A stretch of DNA of 16,587 bases from Segetimicrobium sp035279545 (GTDB taxonomy: Bacteria; Sysuimicrobiota; Sysuimicrobiia; Sysuimicrobiales; Segetimicrobiaceae). This document shows, in pieces, positions 7,754-14,667 of the stretch. Location: positions 1 through 16,587 of the forward strand of contig DATEHM010000148.1 of the NCBI GenBank assembly GCA_035279545.1, written 5' to 3'. Both the position numbers and the translations under genes were made by a program. Numbering within the stretch: position 1 is the first letter of the stretch; the number at the start of each line of letters is the position of its first letter. A model generated the notes under the pieces. The model worked only from the letters and a program-made list of their open reading frames with translations, was not told where the DNA came from and made no database searches.

Positions 7754-7773
7754 CGGCGCGGTGCGACGCGCCG
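7754..7773. terminator. Hairpin between convergent genes
   Basis: CGGCGCG (7754-7760) pairs perfectly with CGCGCCG (7767-7773) around a 6-nt loop. The hairpin fills the 21-nt gap between the dehydrogenase stop and the DUF151 stop. On the plus strand TTACTGTTT follows, a weak T-tract. There is no T-tract on the minus side. It is a likely bidirectional terminator or transcript-end stabiliser for the two converging genes. Confidence 0.55.
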
Positions 7774-8262
7774 TTACTGTTTGAAGTCCTGCGGCTTGAC
7801 CTTCTCCAGGAATTTCTTGAATTCTTCGACCTCGTGTTCATCGAAGGCCTTCTTTAGGGGAATCGCCCCGGCCGCAAGTTTCTCTTCGACGTAAATGGGC
7901 GCCTCGGTCCTGAGGGCCAACGCGATCGCGTCGCTCGGCCGCGAGTCCACGACCACCTCCGCGCCGTTGTTCTGGAGGTGGATCTCCGCGAAGTACGTCC
8001 CGTTTTGGATGTCCGTCACGACGATCCGGTTGACGCTCACGGTGAGTTGAGTGAGGATGGTGCGCAGCAGATCATGGGTCATCGGGCGGGGCATGTGGAC
8101 CCCCTGCAGCTCGAGGGCGATCGATTGCGCCTCGGCCGTGCCGATCCAGATCGGGAGCGCGAGCGTCTCGGCGTTGTCGACGAGCAGCACGACCGGATTC
8201 ATCTGCTGGTCCATCGCCACGGTCCGCACTTTCATCCCGATCATGCCTCGGCCTCCCGGCAT
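7774..8262 (-). CDS. Bifunctional nuclease (BFN/DUF151) family protein
   Basis: This is a small cytoplasmic protein of 162 residues or fewer from the DUF151 family, described as bifunctional nucleases and as a conserved fold in Thermotoga TM0160. Family sequence is clear: VVLLVDNAETLALPIWIGTAEAQSIAL, RPMTHDLL and DSRPSDAIALALRT. A charged helical tail (EVEEFKKFLEKVKPQDF) follows. Two starts are plausible. The ATG at 8262 has a G-run just upstream. The ATG at 8244 is preceded by GGGAGG with 7-nt spacing and gives the more family-like N-terminus MIGMKV; I think 8244 is at least as likely. The gene stands alone, diverging from the NlpC/P60 gene, and has its own TATAAT upstream. Confidence 0.92.
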   Translation of the reverse strand: MPGGRGMIGMKVRTVAMDQQMNPVVLLVDNAETLALPIWIGTAEAQSIALELQGVHMPRPMTHDLLRTILTQLTVSVNRIVVTDIQNGTYFAEIHLQNNGAEVVVDSRPSDAIALALRTEAPIYVEEKLAAGAIPLKKAFDEHEVEEFKKFLEKVKPQDFKQ

Positions 8263-8283
8263 CGATTCCCCCCGTGCCGGTCC

Positions 8284-8289
8284 ATTATA
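8284..8289 (-). promoter_or_regulatory. -10 box for the DUF151 gene
   Basis: On the minus strand this reads TATAAT, a perfect -10 hexamer, 21 nt upstream of ATG 8262 and 39 nt upstream of ATG 8244. The -35 is poor: TTTCGT at 17-nt spacing. In such GC-rich sequence a perfect TATAAT upstream of a gene is unlikely to be chance. Confidence 0.55.
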
Positions 8290-8360
8290 ACAGAGCGTTC
8301 AATCGCACGAAAAGTCTCGCCACGGGGGAGGAGACGCGTGCGCTAAGACGAAGAGGCGTA

Positions 8361-8374
8361 GGGTATACATACCC
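8361..8374. promoter_or_regulatory. Perfect palindrome GGGTATACATACCC in the divergent intergenic region
   Basis: GGGTAT and ATACCC are exact inverted repeats around a 2-nt AC centre. The site lies between the DUF151 and NlpC/P60 genes, 126 nt before the peptidase start. It could be a regulator-binding site or contain a -10 element (TATACA, 8364-8369). No clear -35 box was found at the right distance. Confidence 0.4.
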
Positions 8375-8399
8375 GTCAGTAGTTCGGGAGGTCGATCAG

Positions 8400-8461
8400 G
8401 GTCCGCGACGTGCCTGGACCAACCGCACCGGATGCCGTGGCTGCACGGCACCGGTCCGCGA
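8400..8461 (+). other. Leader hairpin flanked by 9-nt direct repeats, upstream of NlpC/P60 gene
   Basis: CCGG-at-GCCGTG (8428-8439) pairs with CACGGC-a-CCGG (8444-8454) around GCTG, giving 10 base pairs. GGTCCGCGA occurs at 8400-8408 and again at 8453-8461. GGACC (8416-8420) could alternatively pair with GGTCC (8453-8457), so two folds compete. There is no T-tract. The region precedes the likely ATG 8501 and its GGGAGG. I did not recognise a known riboswitch, including the c-di-AMP type often found before wall hydrolases. Confidence 0.35.
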
Positions 8462-8500
8462 GCTAGACAGATGCAACACAGATCGGGAGGCTCGACGCCG

Positions 8501-9226
8501 ATGTGGCGAGGCGTAGTCGGAGTGGTCGGTTTCCTTGTCGTCATGGTCTGGCCGGGGGGCGCCGCTCACGCCGGGCAGATCTACACGGTGCGCCAAGGAG
8601 ACACGCTGTGGCGGATCTCCCACCGGTTCAGCGTTCGCCCGCTTGACCTGGCCACCGCCAATCACCTCGCGCTGACGTCGATCATCCACCCGGGATTGCG
8701 CCTGACCATTCCCGGGGCCTTCACCCCGGACCGATCCGTCTCAGATGCGGACCCGGAGACCCCGCGGGCTCATGCCGCATCTCCGCAGGCCCGCGCCAGG
8801 CAGGCAGACGTCCTCCCGCCCGCGCCGGAATCCACGAGGTCACCGGCGCCCGCGCCGGCCCTGGGCGAGCCGGGGGACATCGCGCGGATGGCCTACCAGT
8901 ACCTCGGCAGGCCGTACCAGTGGTCCGGAATGGGGAACTACGGGTTTGACTGCTCGGGGCTGGTCGCCCGCGTGTTTGCGGCGTTGGGACGGCTGGTGCC
9001 CCATACATCGTTTGGACAATACCAGGCCGGCCGGCTGATCCCACGGGAGAAGCTCACCCCCGGCGATCTCGTCTTCTTCCATACCTACCGCGCCGGCGCG
9101 TCTCACGTGGGGATCTACCTCGGTGAGGACCGCTTCATTCACGCGTCTTACTCCCGGGGCGTGATCATCTCCTCGATCGAGGAGCCCTACTTCCGGGCCC
9201 GCTACCTGGGCGCGCGCCGGCTCTAA
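8501..9226 (+). CDS. Secreted LysM-NlpC/P60 peptidoglycan endopeptidase
   Basis: This is a wall hydrolase expected to cut stem peptides outside the membrane. An N-terminal signal segment (MWRGVVGVVGFLVVMVWPGG then AAHA) has a probable signal-peptidase cut near residue 24. One LysM domain follows (about 27-71, starting IYTVRQGDTLWRIS). A Pro/Ala-rich linker spans about 75-122. The NlpC/P60 domain then has catalytic Cys151 in FDCSGL, His202 in SHVGIYL and a third polar residue His214 in FIHAS. I chose ATG 8501 (241 residues) because GGGAGG lies at 8485-8490 and the signal peptide begins directly. The same frame is open upstream to ATG 8432, but that extension has no ribosome site and would bury the signal peptide. 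The exact bond cut is not determined. Confidence 0.93.
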   Translation: MWRGVVGVVGFLVVMVWPGGAAHAGQIYTVRQGDTLWRISHRFSVRPLDLATANHLALTSIIHPGLRLTIPGAFTPDRSVSDADPETPRAHAASPQARARQADVLPPAPESTRSPAPAPALGEPGDIARMAYQYLGRPYQWSGMGNYGFDCSGLVARVFAALGRLVPHTSFGQYQAGRLIPREKLTPGDLVFFHTYRAGASHVGIYLGEDRFIHASYSRGVIISSIEEPYFRARYLGARRL

Positions 9227-9242
9227 CCTCCCTCGCAATCGC

Positions 9243-10316
9243 TCACCGATACCCTTTCGCTGCCGTTGCCTTGAAGCTGGCGTAGACGCTCATGCCCTCG
9301 TGGAGCGTCATCGTGCGCACCGCGCGGGCGGTGACCTCCGCGACAAGCGGTGGCCGGGTCGCCAACGTAACGCGCACGCGCTCTCCCCGCGGAGGCTCCG
9401 GCACCAGCTGGATGATCGTCCCGAAGAACACGTTCTGGGCCGTCCCGGTCGGCGCCCCGGTGTGCAGGGTGATTTCCCGGGGATCGACGGCGACGAAGAC
9501 CTCCCCCTCGTTCCCCGAATCGACGATGCGCAGGATGCCGTTATCCGTGTGGACCTCCGCGAGGCCGCTGGGGTCCCGCGAGGCGATGTGGCCCCGGAAG
9601 AGGTTGAGCCCCATGAGTTCCGCCACGTACCCCGAGCGGGGTGTCCGCAGAAGATCCTCGCGGGCCCCGACCTGAACGATCCGGCCCCCCTCGATCACCG
9701 CGATCGTGTCGCCGAAGATCACGGCCTCCACCGGGCTGTGGGTCACGAACAGCGTGACGCAGGGGAGGATCGCCAGGATCCGGCGGAGCTCGGTCCGCAC
9801 CTCGCGCTGCGTCTGGAGATCGAGAGCGGACAACGGTTCATCGAGCAGCAGGAGCCGCGGCCGCAGGGCGAGCGCGCGGGCCAGCGCCACGCGCTGCTGC
9901 TGGCCGCCGGACAATTGTGCGGGCCGGCGGGCGGCGAGGTCCCGGATGTTCAGTTGTTCCAGCGCGGCGGTCGTGCGGGCCGTCAGCTCCGGCCGGGGCG
10001 CCCCCTGCGCGCGCAGCCCGAAGGCGACGTTCTCGGCGACGGTGAGGTGGGGAAAGAGCGCATAGTCCTGGAAGACGTACCCGACGTCGCGCTCGGCGGG
10101 CGGGACCGCGATGTTTAGGTCGCTGGCGAAGTAGGTGCCGCCGTCGAGACGGATCGTCCCGCGATCCGGGTGGATCAGGCCGGCCAGGATATTGAGGATC
10201 GTACTCTTCCCGGCGCCGCTCGCGCCCACGAGGACCAGCGTCCGGCCGGCCTCGGCGGTCAGGCGAACCGCGAGGTCGAACGTCCCCAGGTGCCTGGCGA
10301 ACTCTGCCTCCAGCAG
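9243..10316 (-). CDS. modC: Molybdate ABC transporter ATP-binding protein, probable CTG start
   Basis: This is the ATPase of the molybdate importer, 357 residues. It has Walker A GASGAGKST (31-39), Q-loop Gln83, signature LSGGQQ (135-140), Walker B LLLLDEP (155-161), H-loop His193 and a C-terminal TOBE/Mop domain from about 290 (NVFFGTIIQLV onward). The frame is open far upstream to 10526, but that part overlaps modB and looks nothing like ModC. The natural N-terminus, (M)LEAEFARHLGTF, begins at a CTG codon (10316-10314). It lies 8 nt after GGAGG (10329-10325) and just after the modB stop. There is no ATG, GTG or TTG in the window where the family begins, so CTG initiation is the best reading. 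A second CTG follows at 10313. It is the last gene of the mod operon. Confidence 0.92.
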   Translation of the reverse strand: MLEAEFARHLGTFDLAVRLTAEAGRTLVLVGASGAGKSTILNILAGLIHPDRGTIRLDGGTYFASDLNIAVPPAERDVGYVFQDYALFPHLTVAENVAFGLRAQGAPRPELTARTTAALEQLNIRDLAARRPAQLSGGQQQRVALARALALRPRLLLLDEPLSALDLQTQREVRTELRRILAILPCVTLFVTHSPVEAVIFGDTIAVIEGGRIVQVGAREDLLRTPRSGYVAELMGLNLFRGHIASRDPSGLAEVHTDNGILRIVDSGNEGEVFVAVDPREITLHTGAPTGTAQNVFFGTIIQLVPEPPRGERVRVTLATRPPLVAEVTARAVRTMTLHEGMSVYASFKATAAKGYR

Positions 10317-10321
10317 GCGGG

Positions 10322-11152
10322 CTACCTCCAGGAGGCCCGCGGGAGGTTCCGCAGCGCGAAGAGGACTCCGAACGAGACGACCAGGAGCATCACCGACAGC
10401 GCCACCGCCGCTTCCAGATCGCTCTGCAGCGCTTCGTACACGGCGAGGGGCATCGTCTGCGTGCGGCCGGGGAGGTTGCCGGCGAAGGTGATCGTGGCGC
10501 CAAACTCCCCCAGGGCGCGGGCCCACGTCATGGCCGCCCCGGCGCTCAGCGACGGCAGGCTCAGCGGAAGCACCACGCGCAGGAAGGTGTGGGCAGAGGA
10601 AGCCCGCAGTGTGGCCGCCGCCCGCAGGTATTTCGCGTCCACCTGCTCGAAGCCGGCGCGCGCGGCATTGACGAGCAGGGGCCCGGCGACGAACATCTGG
10701 GCGAGGACGACCGCCAGCGAGGTGAACGGGATCGTGATCCCCACCGCCGCGAGCTCCCGGCCGACGAGCCCGGTCCGGCCGAAGGCGAGCAGCAGCCCCA
10801 CCCCGGCCACGGTCGGAGGCAGCACCATCGGGAGGTCGACCAGCACTTCCAGGAGCCGTTTCCCCGGAAATTGCCGCATCGCGAGGAGGTAAGCCACGGG
10901 GAGGCCGAGGATGGCGACCGCGGCGGTCGACGCCAGCGAGGTCTTGAGGCTGAGCCAGAGGGCCTGGAGGATGAACGGCTTCGCCAGCCGGCCCAGCAAC
11001 TCGCCCGGGGGAATTCGCATGACCAAGCCGAGCATCGGGAGGACGAGCAGCGCGACGAAGAGGCCGCCGGCCGCGATGGGGAGAACGGCCAGCGCGGCGG
11101 ACCGCCGCGGGGCGGGGCGGCCGATGACGGAGGGTGGTGCGGCGCGGCCCAA
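10322..11152 (-). CDS. modB: Molybdate ABC transporter permease, probable TTG start
   Basis: This is an inner-membrane permease that with ModC moves molybdate inward. The first membrane segment is LAVLPIAAGGLFVALLVLPML, and about five or six more follow. The cytoplasmic coupling loop (RAAATLRASSAHTFLRVVLPLS, about 177-198) is the EAA region. Its usual Gly is Arg at 183. GEFGATITFAGNLPGRTQTMPLAVY (215-239) is characteristic of ModB. TTG at 11152 gives 276 residues, a normal length. It has no clear ribosome site, starts 10 nt after the modA stop and probably relies on coupling. The open frame continues upstream inside modA, but that part is out of character and antisense-like. modC follows within 5 nt. 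Confidence 0.9.
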   Translation of the reverse strand: MGRAAPPSVIGRPAPRRSAALAVLPIAAGGLFVALLVLPMLGLVMRIPPGELLGRLAKPFILQALWLSLKTSLASTAAVAILGLPVAYLLAMRQFPGKRLLEVLVDLPMVLPPTVAGVGLLLAFGRTGLVGRELAAVGITIPFTSLAVVLAQMFVAGPLLVNAARAGFEQVDAKYLRAAATLRASSAHTFLRVVLPLSLPSLSAGAAMTWARALGEFGATITFAGNLPGRTQTMPLAVYEALQSDLEAAVALSVMLLVVSFGVLFALRNLPRASWR

Positions 11153-11162
11153 GGGCGGCAGG

Positions 11163-11996
11163 TCAGCGCAGGGGGAGGAAGTTGTGCCCGCGGAGGATCT
11201 GCTGCCCGAGCGGAGACAGAACCATCTGTCCGAACTGCGCCGCGGTGGCCGGGAACACGGCCCCTTTGGGGATCGCCATGGGATAGGTCGCGAGGACGTT
11301 GTAGGGATCGGGAATGCTGAGTATCTGTACCTGCTCCTCAACCGGCGCGGTGACATCCGAGCGGTAGACGGCGCCCGCATCCGCCTCGCCCAGCTGGACC
11401 TTCGCCACCACGGCCTTCACATTGTCTTCCTCGGAGACCACGTTGCGGAGCACGCGCTGGGCGTAGTCGGCGCCAAGTCCCGGCGCCCTGTTGAGTTTGG
11501 CGAGGGCTAGGCGGAAGTAGCGGCCGGCGGGGACGGCGTCAGCCTCGATCACGATCTTGACGCCTGGGCGGGCAAGGTCTTGCAGGCCGGCGATCTTGCC
11601 GGGGTTCGACCGGGGATAGATGACGACCAGGCGGTTCCCCACGAATTCGACGGGTGCCGTCATGAGCAGACCCCGCTTCTGCAAATAGGTCATCCACCGG
11701 TCGTCGGCAGAGGCAAAGAGGTCGGCCTCTGCCCCCTGCTCGATCTGCAGCGCGAGTTGCTGGGACCCCGCAAAGTTGAAGGTGACCCGAGCGTTTGGGT
11801 CCTGGGTCTCGAAGATCTTCCCCAGCACGGTGAACGCCTCCGTCAGCGAAGCGGCGGCGAACACGGTAAACGTGGGGATGGGGATCGCCGCCGTCGTCCG
11901 GGGGGCGACCGCGAGGAGGCATACGGCGACCAGCCCCGCGGCGAAGGCGCGGACGGATCTCATCTCGGCGGATGTGCGGTGGCGTGGGGTTGTCAC
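11163..11996 (-). CDS. modA: Molybdate ABC transporter substrate-binding protein
   Basis: This is an extracytoplasmic binding protein of 277 residues or fewer. A signal peptide (core AFAAGLVAVCLLAVA) precedes FTVFAAASLTEAF, the hallmark ModA N-terminal strand with the oxyanion-binding Ser/Ala loop. FNFAGSQQLALQIEQGAEADLFASAD (second ligand loop) and GEADAGAVYRSDV (hinge and C-lobe) also match. There is no lipobox cysteine after the leader, so it is probably released or held by another means. The GTG at 11996 is the longest start; ATG 11963 (Met12) also leaves a complete signal peptide, and neither has a good ribosome site. It lies 19 nt downstream of the regulator gene and 10 nt before modB, all on the minus strand. 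Confidence 0.94.
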   Translation of the reverse strand: MTTPRHRTSAEMRSVRAFAAGLVAVCLLAVAPRTTAAIPIPTFTVFAAASLTEAFTVLGKIFETQDPNARVTFNFAGSQQLALQIEQGAEADLFASADDRWMTYLQKRGLLMTAPVEFVGNRLVVIYPRSNPGKIAGLQDLARPGVKIVIEADAVPAGRYFRLALAKLNRAPGLGADYAQRVLRNVVSEEDNVKAVVAKVQLGEADAGAVYRSDVTAPVEEQVQILSIPDPYNVLATYPMAIPKGAVFPATAAQFGQMVLSPLGQQILRGHNFLPLR

Positions 11997-12015
11997 GATG
12001 GGGACTCGGTCGGCT

Positions 12016-12405
12016 TCAGGATTTGCCGATCATGACCTCCGTGGACTTGATCACCGCAAGGACTTCATCACCGACCTTGACATCCATCCGTTCCACCGAT
12101 GCCCGCGTGATCACCGAGACCAATTCCTGCGCGCCGATCTGGATGCGCACCTCGCCCATCACCCCGTCGAGCGAAATCGCCGTCACCCGGCCGCGGAGCT
12201 GGTTGCGCGCGCTGATCTCCACTTCAGCCTCCCTCCGGCGGTTGGCCCGGTGTCCAAGCCTGGCCATCAGCTGGGCCCGGGGAAACAGCCATTTCCGGCC
12301 GATGCGGGATCCCGCCAGCTGTCCGCTCCTCGCCAGCGCTTGGACGCGCTTCACGTGGAGGTGGAGGATCGAGGCTGCTTCCCGGGCGGTGATGTAGTCC
12401 TCCAT
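12016..12405 (-). CDS. HTH (excisionase/MerR-type) plus TOBE/Mop molybdate-responsive regulator
   Basis: This is a small two-domain regulator of 129 residues. The N-terminal excisionase-type helix-turn-helix (HTH_17) reads YITAREAASILHLHVKRVQALARSGQLAGSRIGRKWLF. After a short basic linker comes a single TOBE/Mop domain (NQLRGRVTAISLDGVMGEVRIQIGAQELVSVITRASVERMDVKVGDEVLAVIKSTEVMI), the molybdate/tungstate-binding fold. It is not a classical ModE, which has a LysR-like HTH and two Mop domains. A likely role is sensing molybdate and controlling this mod operon. I start it at ATG 12405 because the HTH begins there. The frame is open to a GTG at 12450, but that stretch is the AT-rich control region. 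It is the first gene of the operon. Confidence 0.85.
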   Translation of the reverse strand: MEDYITAREAASILHLHVKRVQALARSGQLAGSRIGRKWLFPRAQLMARLGHRANRRREAEVEISARNQLRGRVTAISLDGVMGEVRIQIGAQELVSVITRASVERMDVKVGDEVLAVIKSTEVMIGKS

Positions 12406-12419
12406 ACCCCTTAATATAC

Positions 12420-12445
12420 TATATTCGGATATATAAGGGAATATA
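12420..12445. promoter_or_regulatory. AT-rich dyad, candidate operator of the molybdate regulator
   Basis: TATATTC (12420-12426) and GAATATA (12439-12445) are perfect inverted repeats with a 12-nt AT-rich centre. The surrounding 12411-12447 is strikingly AT-rich in a GC-rich genome. The site lies 15-40 nt upstream of the regulator start, between divergently read genes. ModE sites in E. coli also contain TATAT-type half sites, which fits a molybdate operator. The arrangement would allow autoregulation. The specific binding is inference. Confidence 0.5.
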
Positions 12446-12519
12446 ACCACCTATTCGGTTGATCCCCCGACGGGGCTGCGTGCGTGACCCGGCGGGCGGG
12501 GGAGGGTTATGATATCGGC

Positions 12520-13905
12520 ATGCGCCTGAGTGCCGCGATCGCGCTTGGAAAGCTGACCGCCATCCTCAGCCGCTGTTTTCGCTGGGGAGGAGGGACCACG
12601 ATGCCCGGCCGCGTCGCTCGGGCCGTGGAACCTCGAGTCCTGCCGCTCCTTTCCAAACGCCTGCGCTTCGGCAGCGTGATCGTCGCCGGCACCAACGGCA
12701 AGACCACCACCGCCCGTCTGCTGGCGCATATCATGGAGGCGGTTGGCCGCCATCCGGTGCACAACCGGGCGGGTGCCAACCTGGCAGCGGGAATCGTTTC
12801 CGCCTTGGTGGGGCACGCCGACCTGTTCGGCCGGCCGTCGGGGGACATCGGCATCTTCGAGGTCGACGAGGCCACGGTGCCCCGGGTGGTCCCGCATCTC
12901 GCTCCGCGGGTCGCCGTCTTCACGAACCTGTTCCGCGACCAGTTGGATCGCTATGGCGAGATCGACCACATCGCCGAACTGTGGCGCACGACGGGCGAAG
13001 CTCTGCCGATGGATGGTGTGCTGGTAGCGAACGGAGATGATCCCCTGGTGTACGACGCGGTCCGCGGGCTGCCCGGGCGGCTCGTGACGTTCGGGATCGA
13101 CGACGAGCGGCACGCGCTTCCGGCGATCGAGCATACCGCCGAGGCACGCTACTGCTATCGCTGCGGAACGCCGTACCGGTATACGCTGACCTATTTCGGC
13201 CACATGGGGCGGTACCAGTGTCTGACCTGTGGCACCGTCCGCCCCCCGATCGACGTCGCCGCGCGGGAGGTGTCGCTTGCCGGCCCCGACGGAGCGGCGT
13301 TCACGCTCGCGTTGGTCGGGGAGGGACGGTCGGTCCGGATCTCCACCGTGCTGCCCGGGCTTTACAATGTGTACAATGTCCTTGCGGCGGCGACGGCCGC
13401 CCTGCAGATCGGCGCCTCGCTCGAGCAGGTGGGGCGGGCGGTGGCGTCCTTCGTCCCGGCGTTCGGCCGGGCGGAGCGCATCGCCGTCGACGGTGGCGAA
13501 ATCCGGATGCTGCTCTCCAAGAACCCGGCGGGGTTCAACGAGGTCCTGCGCACGGTGCTGTCGACCGGGCCGCTACCGGTGGTGCTCATCGCCATCAACG
13601 ACAACATCGCGGACGGCCGGGATGTGTCGTGGCTCTGGGACGTAGACGCCGAAATGCTGGGGGGACGGGTGGCCCACGTAGTGGTAACCGGTGTGCGCGC
13701 GGAGGATATGGCGCTGCGCCTTCGTTACGCCGGGATGGCTGAGGAGGCAATTGAGGTCCAGCGCGAGTACGAGCCGGCGCTGCGTGCGTCCCTGGCGCGT
13801 GCAGGGGATAAGCCATTGTTCGTGCTTCCCACGTACACCGCGATGCTCGCGCTCCGCGAGGTCTTGCACCGATGGGGAGCGGTTGGAGGGTTCTGGGAGC
13901 ATTGA
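12520..13905 (+). CDS. murT: Lipid II isoglutaminyl synthase subunit MurT
   Basis: This is the Mur-ligase-like subunit that, with GatD, amidates the D-Glu of lipid II to D-isoglutamine at the cytoplasmic face of the membrane. GTNGKTT (57-63) is the ATP-binding loop. FEVDEA (113-118) carries the conserved Asp/Glu. A Cys4 zinc ribbon (C212, C215, C234, C237) interrupts the central domain, as is usual for MurT. DVSWLWDVD (368-376) is the DUF1727 region with the Asp thought to activate substrate. I use ATG 12520, which gives 461 residues and the family N-terminus MRLSAAIALGKL. GGAGGG lies at 12501-12506, a slightly long 13-nt spacing. The frame is open to GTG 12484 but without family sequence. 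The stop overlaps the gatD frame. Confidence 0.95.
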   Translation: MRLSAAIALGKLTAILSRCFRWGGGTTMPGRVARAVEPRVLPLLSKRLRFGSVIVAGTNGKTTTARLLAHIMEAVGRHPVHNRAGANLAAGIVSALVGHADLFGRPSGDIGIFEVDEATVPRVVPHLAPRVAVFTNLFRDQLDRYGEIDHIAELWRTTGEALPMDGVLVANGDDPLVYDAVRGLPGRLVTFGIDDERHALPAIEHTAEARYCYRCGTPYRYTLTYFGHMGRYQCLTCGTVRPPIDVAAREVSLAGPDGAAFTLALVGEGRSVRISTVLPGLYNVYNVLAAATAALQIGASLEQVGRAVASFVPAFGRAERIAVDGGEIRMLLSKNPAGFNEVLRTVLSTGPLPVVLIAINDNIADGRDVSWLWDVDAEMLGGRVAHVVVTGVRAEDMALRLRYAGMAEEAIEVQREYEPALRASLARAGDKPLFVLPTYTAMLALREVLHRWGAVGGFWEH

Positions 13906-14660
13906 GCGGACACCCGGCACTGCGCATTTGTCATCTGTACCCGGATCTCCTCAACCTCTACGGAGACCGCGGGAACATCATGGTCCTGACCCAACGCGCG
14001 CGCTGGCGCGGGCTTCCGGTGACGGTGACCGACGTGGGTCTGGGGCAGACGATCGACCCGGCGTCAGCCGACCTCTTCTTCATCGGGGGGGGCGAAGACC
14101 GCCAGCAGCGGATCGCGGCCGACGACCTCTGCCGGGTGAAGCGGACGCCGCTGCTCGAGGCGGTTGAGGGCGGCGCGGTGGTGCTGGCGGTTTGCGGAGG
14201 CTACCAGCTGGTCGGGCGCTTCTACCGGTCGGCCGCGGGAGAGGAACTGCCCGGGGTGGACCTGCTCGACCTCTGGACCGAACACCCCGGCCCGTCCGCT
14301 CGTCGATTGATCGGCAACCTCGAGATCGAGGTCGAGGGAATGGCCGCACCGCTCATCGGGTTCGAGAACCACGGCGGGAGGACGCACCTGGGGCCCGGCG
14401 CGCGCCCGCTGGGGCGCGTGCTGGTGGGGTTTGGCAACAACGGCGAGGACGGTCAGGAAGGGGCGATTTCCCGCCAGGTCTACGGAACGTACTTACACGG
14501 ACCGCTGCTGCCGAAGAACCCCGCATTTGCCGATCGCCTGATCCGCGAGGCCGTCGGCCGTCGCCACCCGGGGTTCCAACTCACCCCGCTTTCCGACGCC
14601 ATCGAGACGCGGGCACGGGCGGTCATGCTGGCCCGGCTAAGGAATCCGACGGCCGGGTAG
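13872..14660 (+). CDS. gatD: Lipid II isoglutaminyl synthase glutamine amidotransferase subunit GatD
   Basis: This is a class I glutamine amidotransferase-like subunit that supplies ammonia to MurT. Family blocks include ICHLYPDLLNLYGDRGN near the start, FFIGGGEDRQQ (69-79), the nucleophile Cys108 in AVCGGYQLVG, GFENHGGRT (163-171) and catalytic His209 in GTYLHGPLLPKN. The ATG at 13872 gives 262 residues but has no ribosome site and overlaps murT by 34 nt. TTG 13902 overlaps the murT stop as TTGA, has GGAGGG 11 nt upstream and gives a more family-like N-terminus, so I consider it equally likely. The close coupling with murT fits the obligate heterodimer. Confidence 0.94.
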   Translation: MGSGWRVLGALSGHPALRICHLYPDLLNLYGDRGNIMVLTQRARWRGLPVTVTDVGLGQTIDPASADLFFIGGGEDRQQRIAADDLCRVKRTPLLEAVEGGAVVLAVCGGYQLVGRFYRSAAGEELPGVDLLDLWTEHPGPSARRLIGNLEIEVEGMAAPLIGFENHGGRTHLGPGARPLGRVLVGFGNNGEDGQEGAISRQVYGTYLHGPLLPKNPAFADRLIREAVGRRHPGFQLTPLSDAIETRARAVMLARLRNPTAG

Positions 14661-14667
14661 CCTGCTG

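Noticed and set aside
9300..10118. A 272-codon plus-strand frame opposite modC
   Set aside because: Shadow of modC; charged low-complexity sequence.
10317..10526. Upstream ATG extension of modC
   Set aside because: It would add 70 residues overlapping modB, with no ModC-like sequence or ribosome site.
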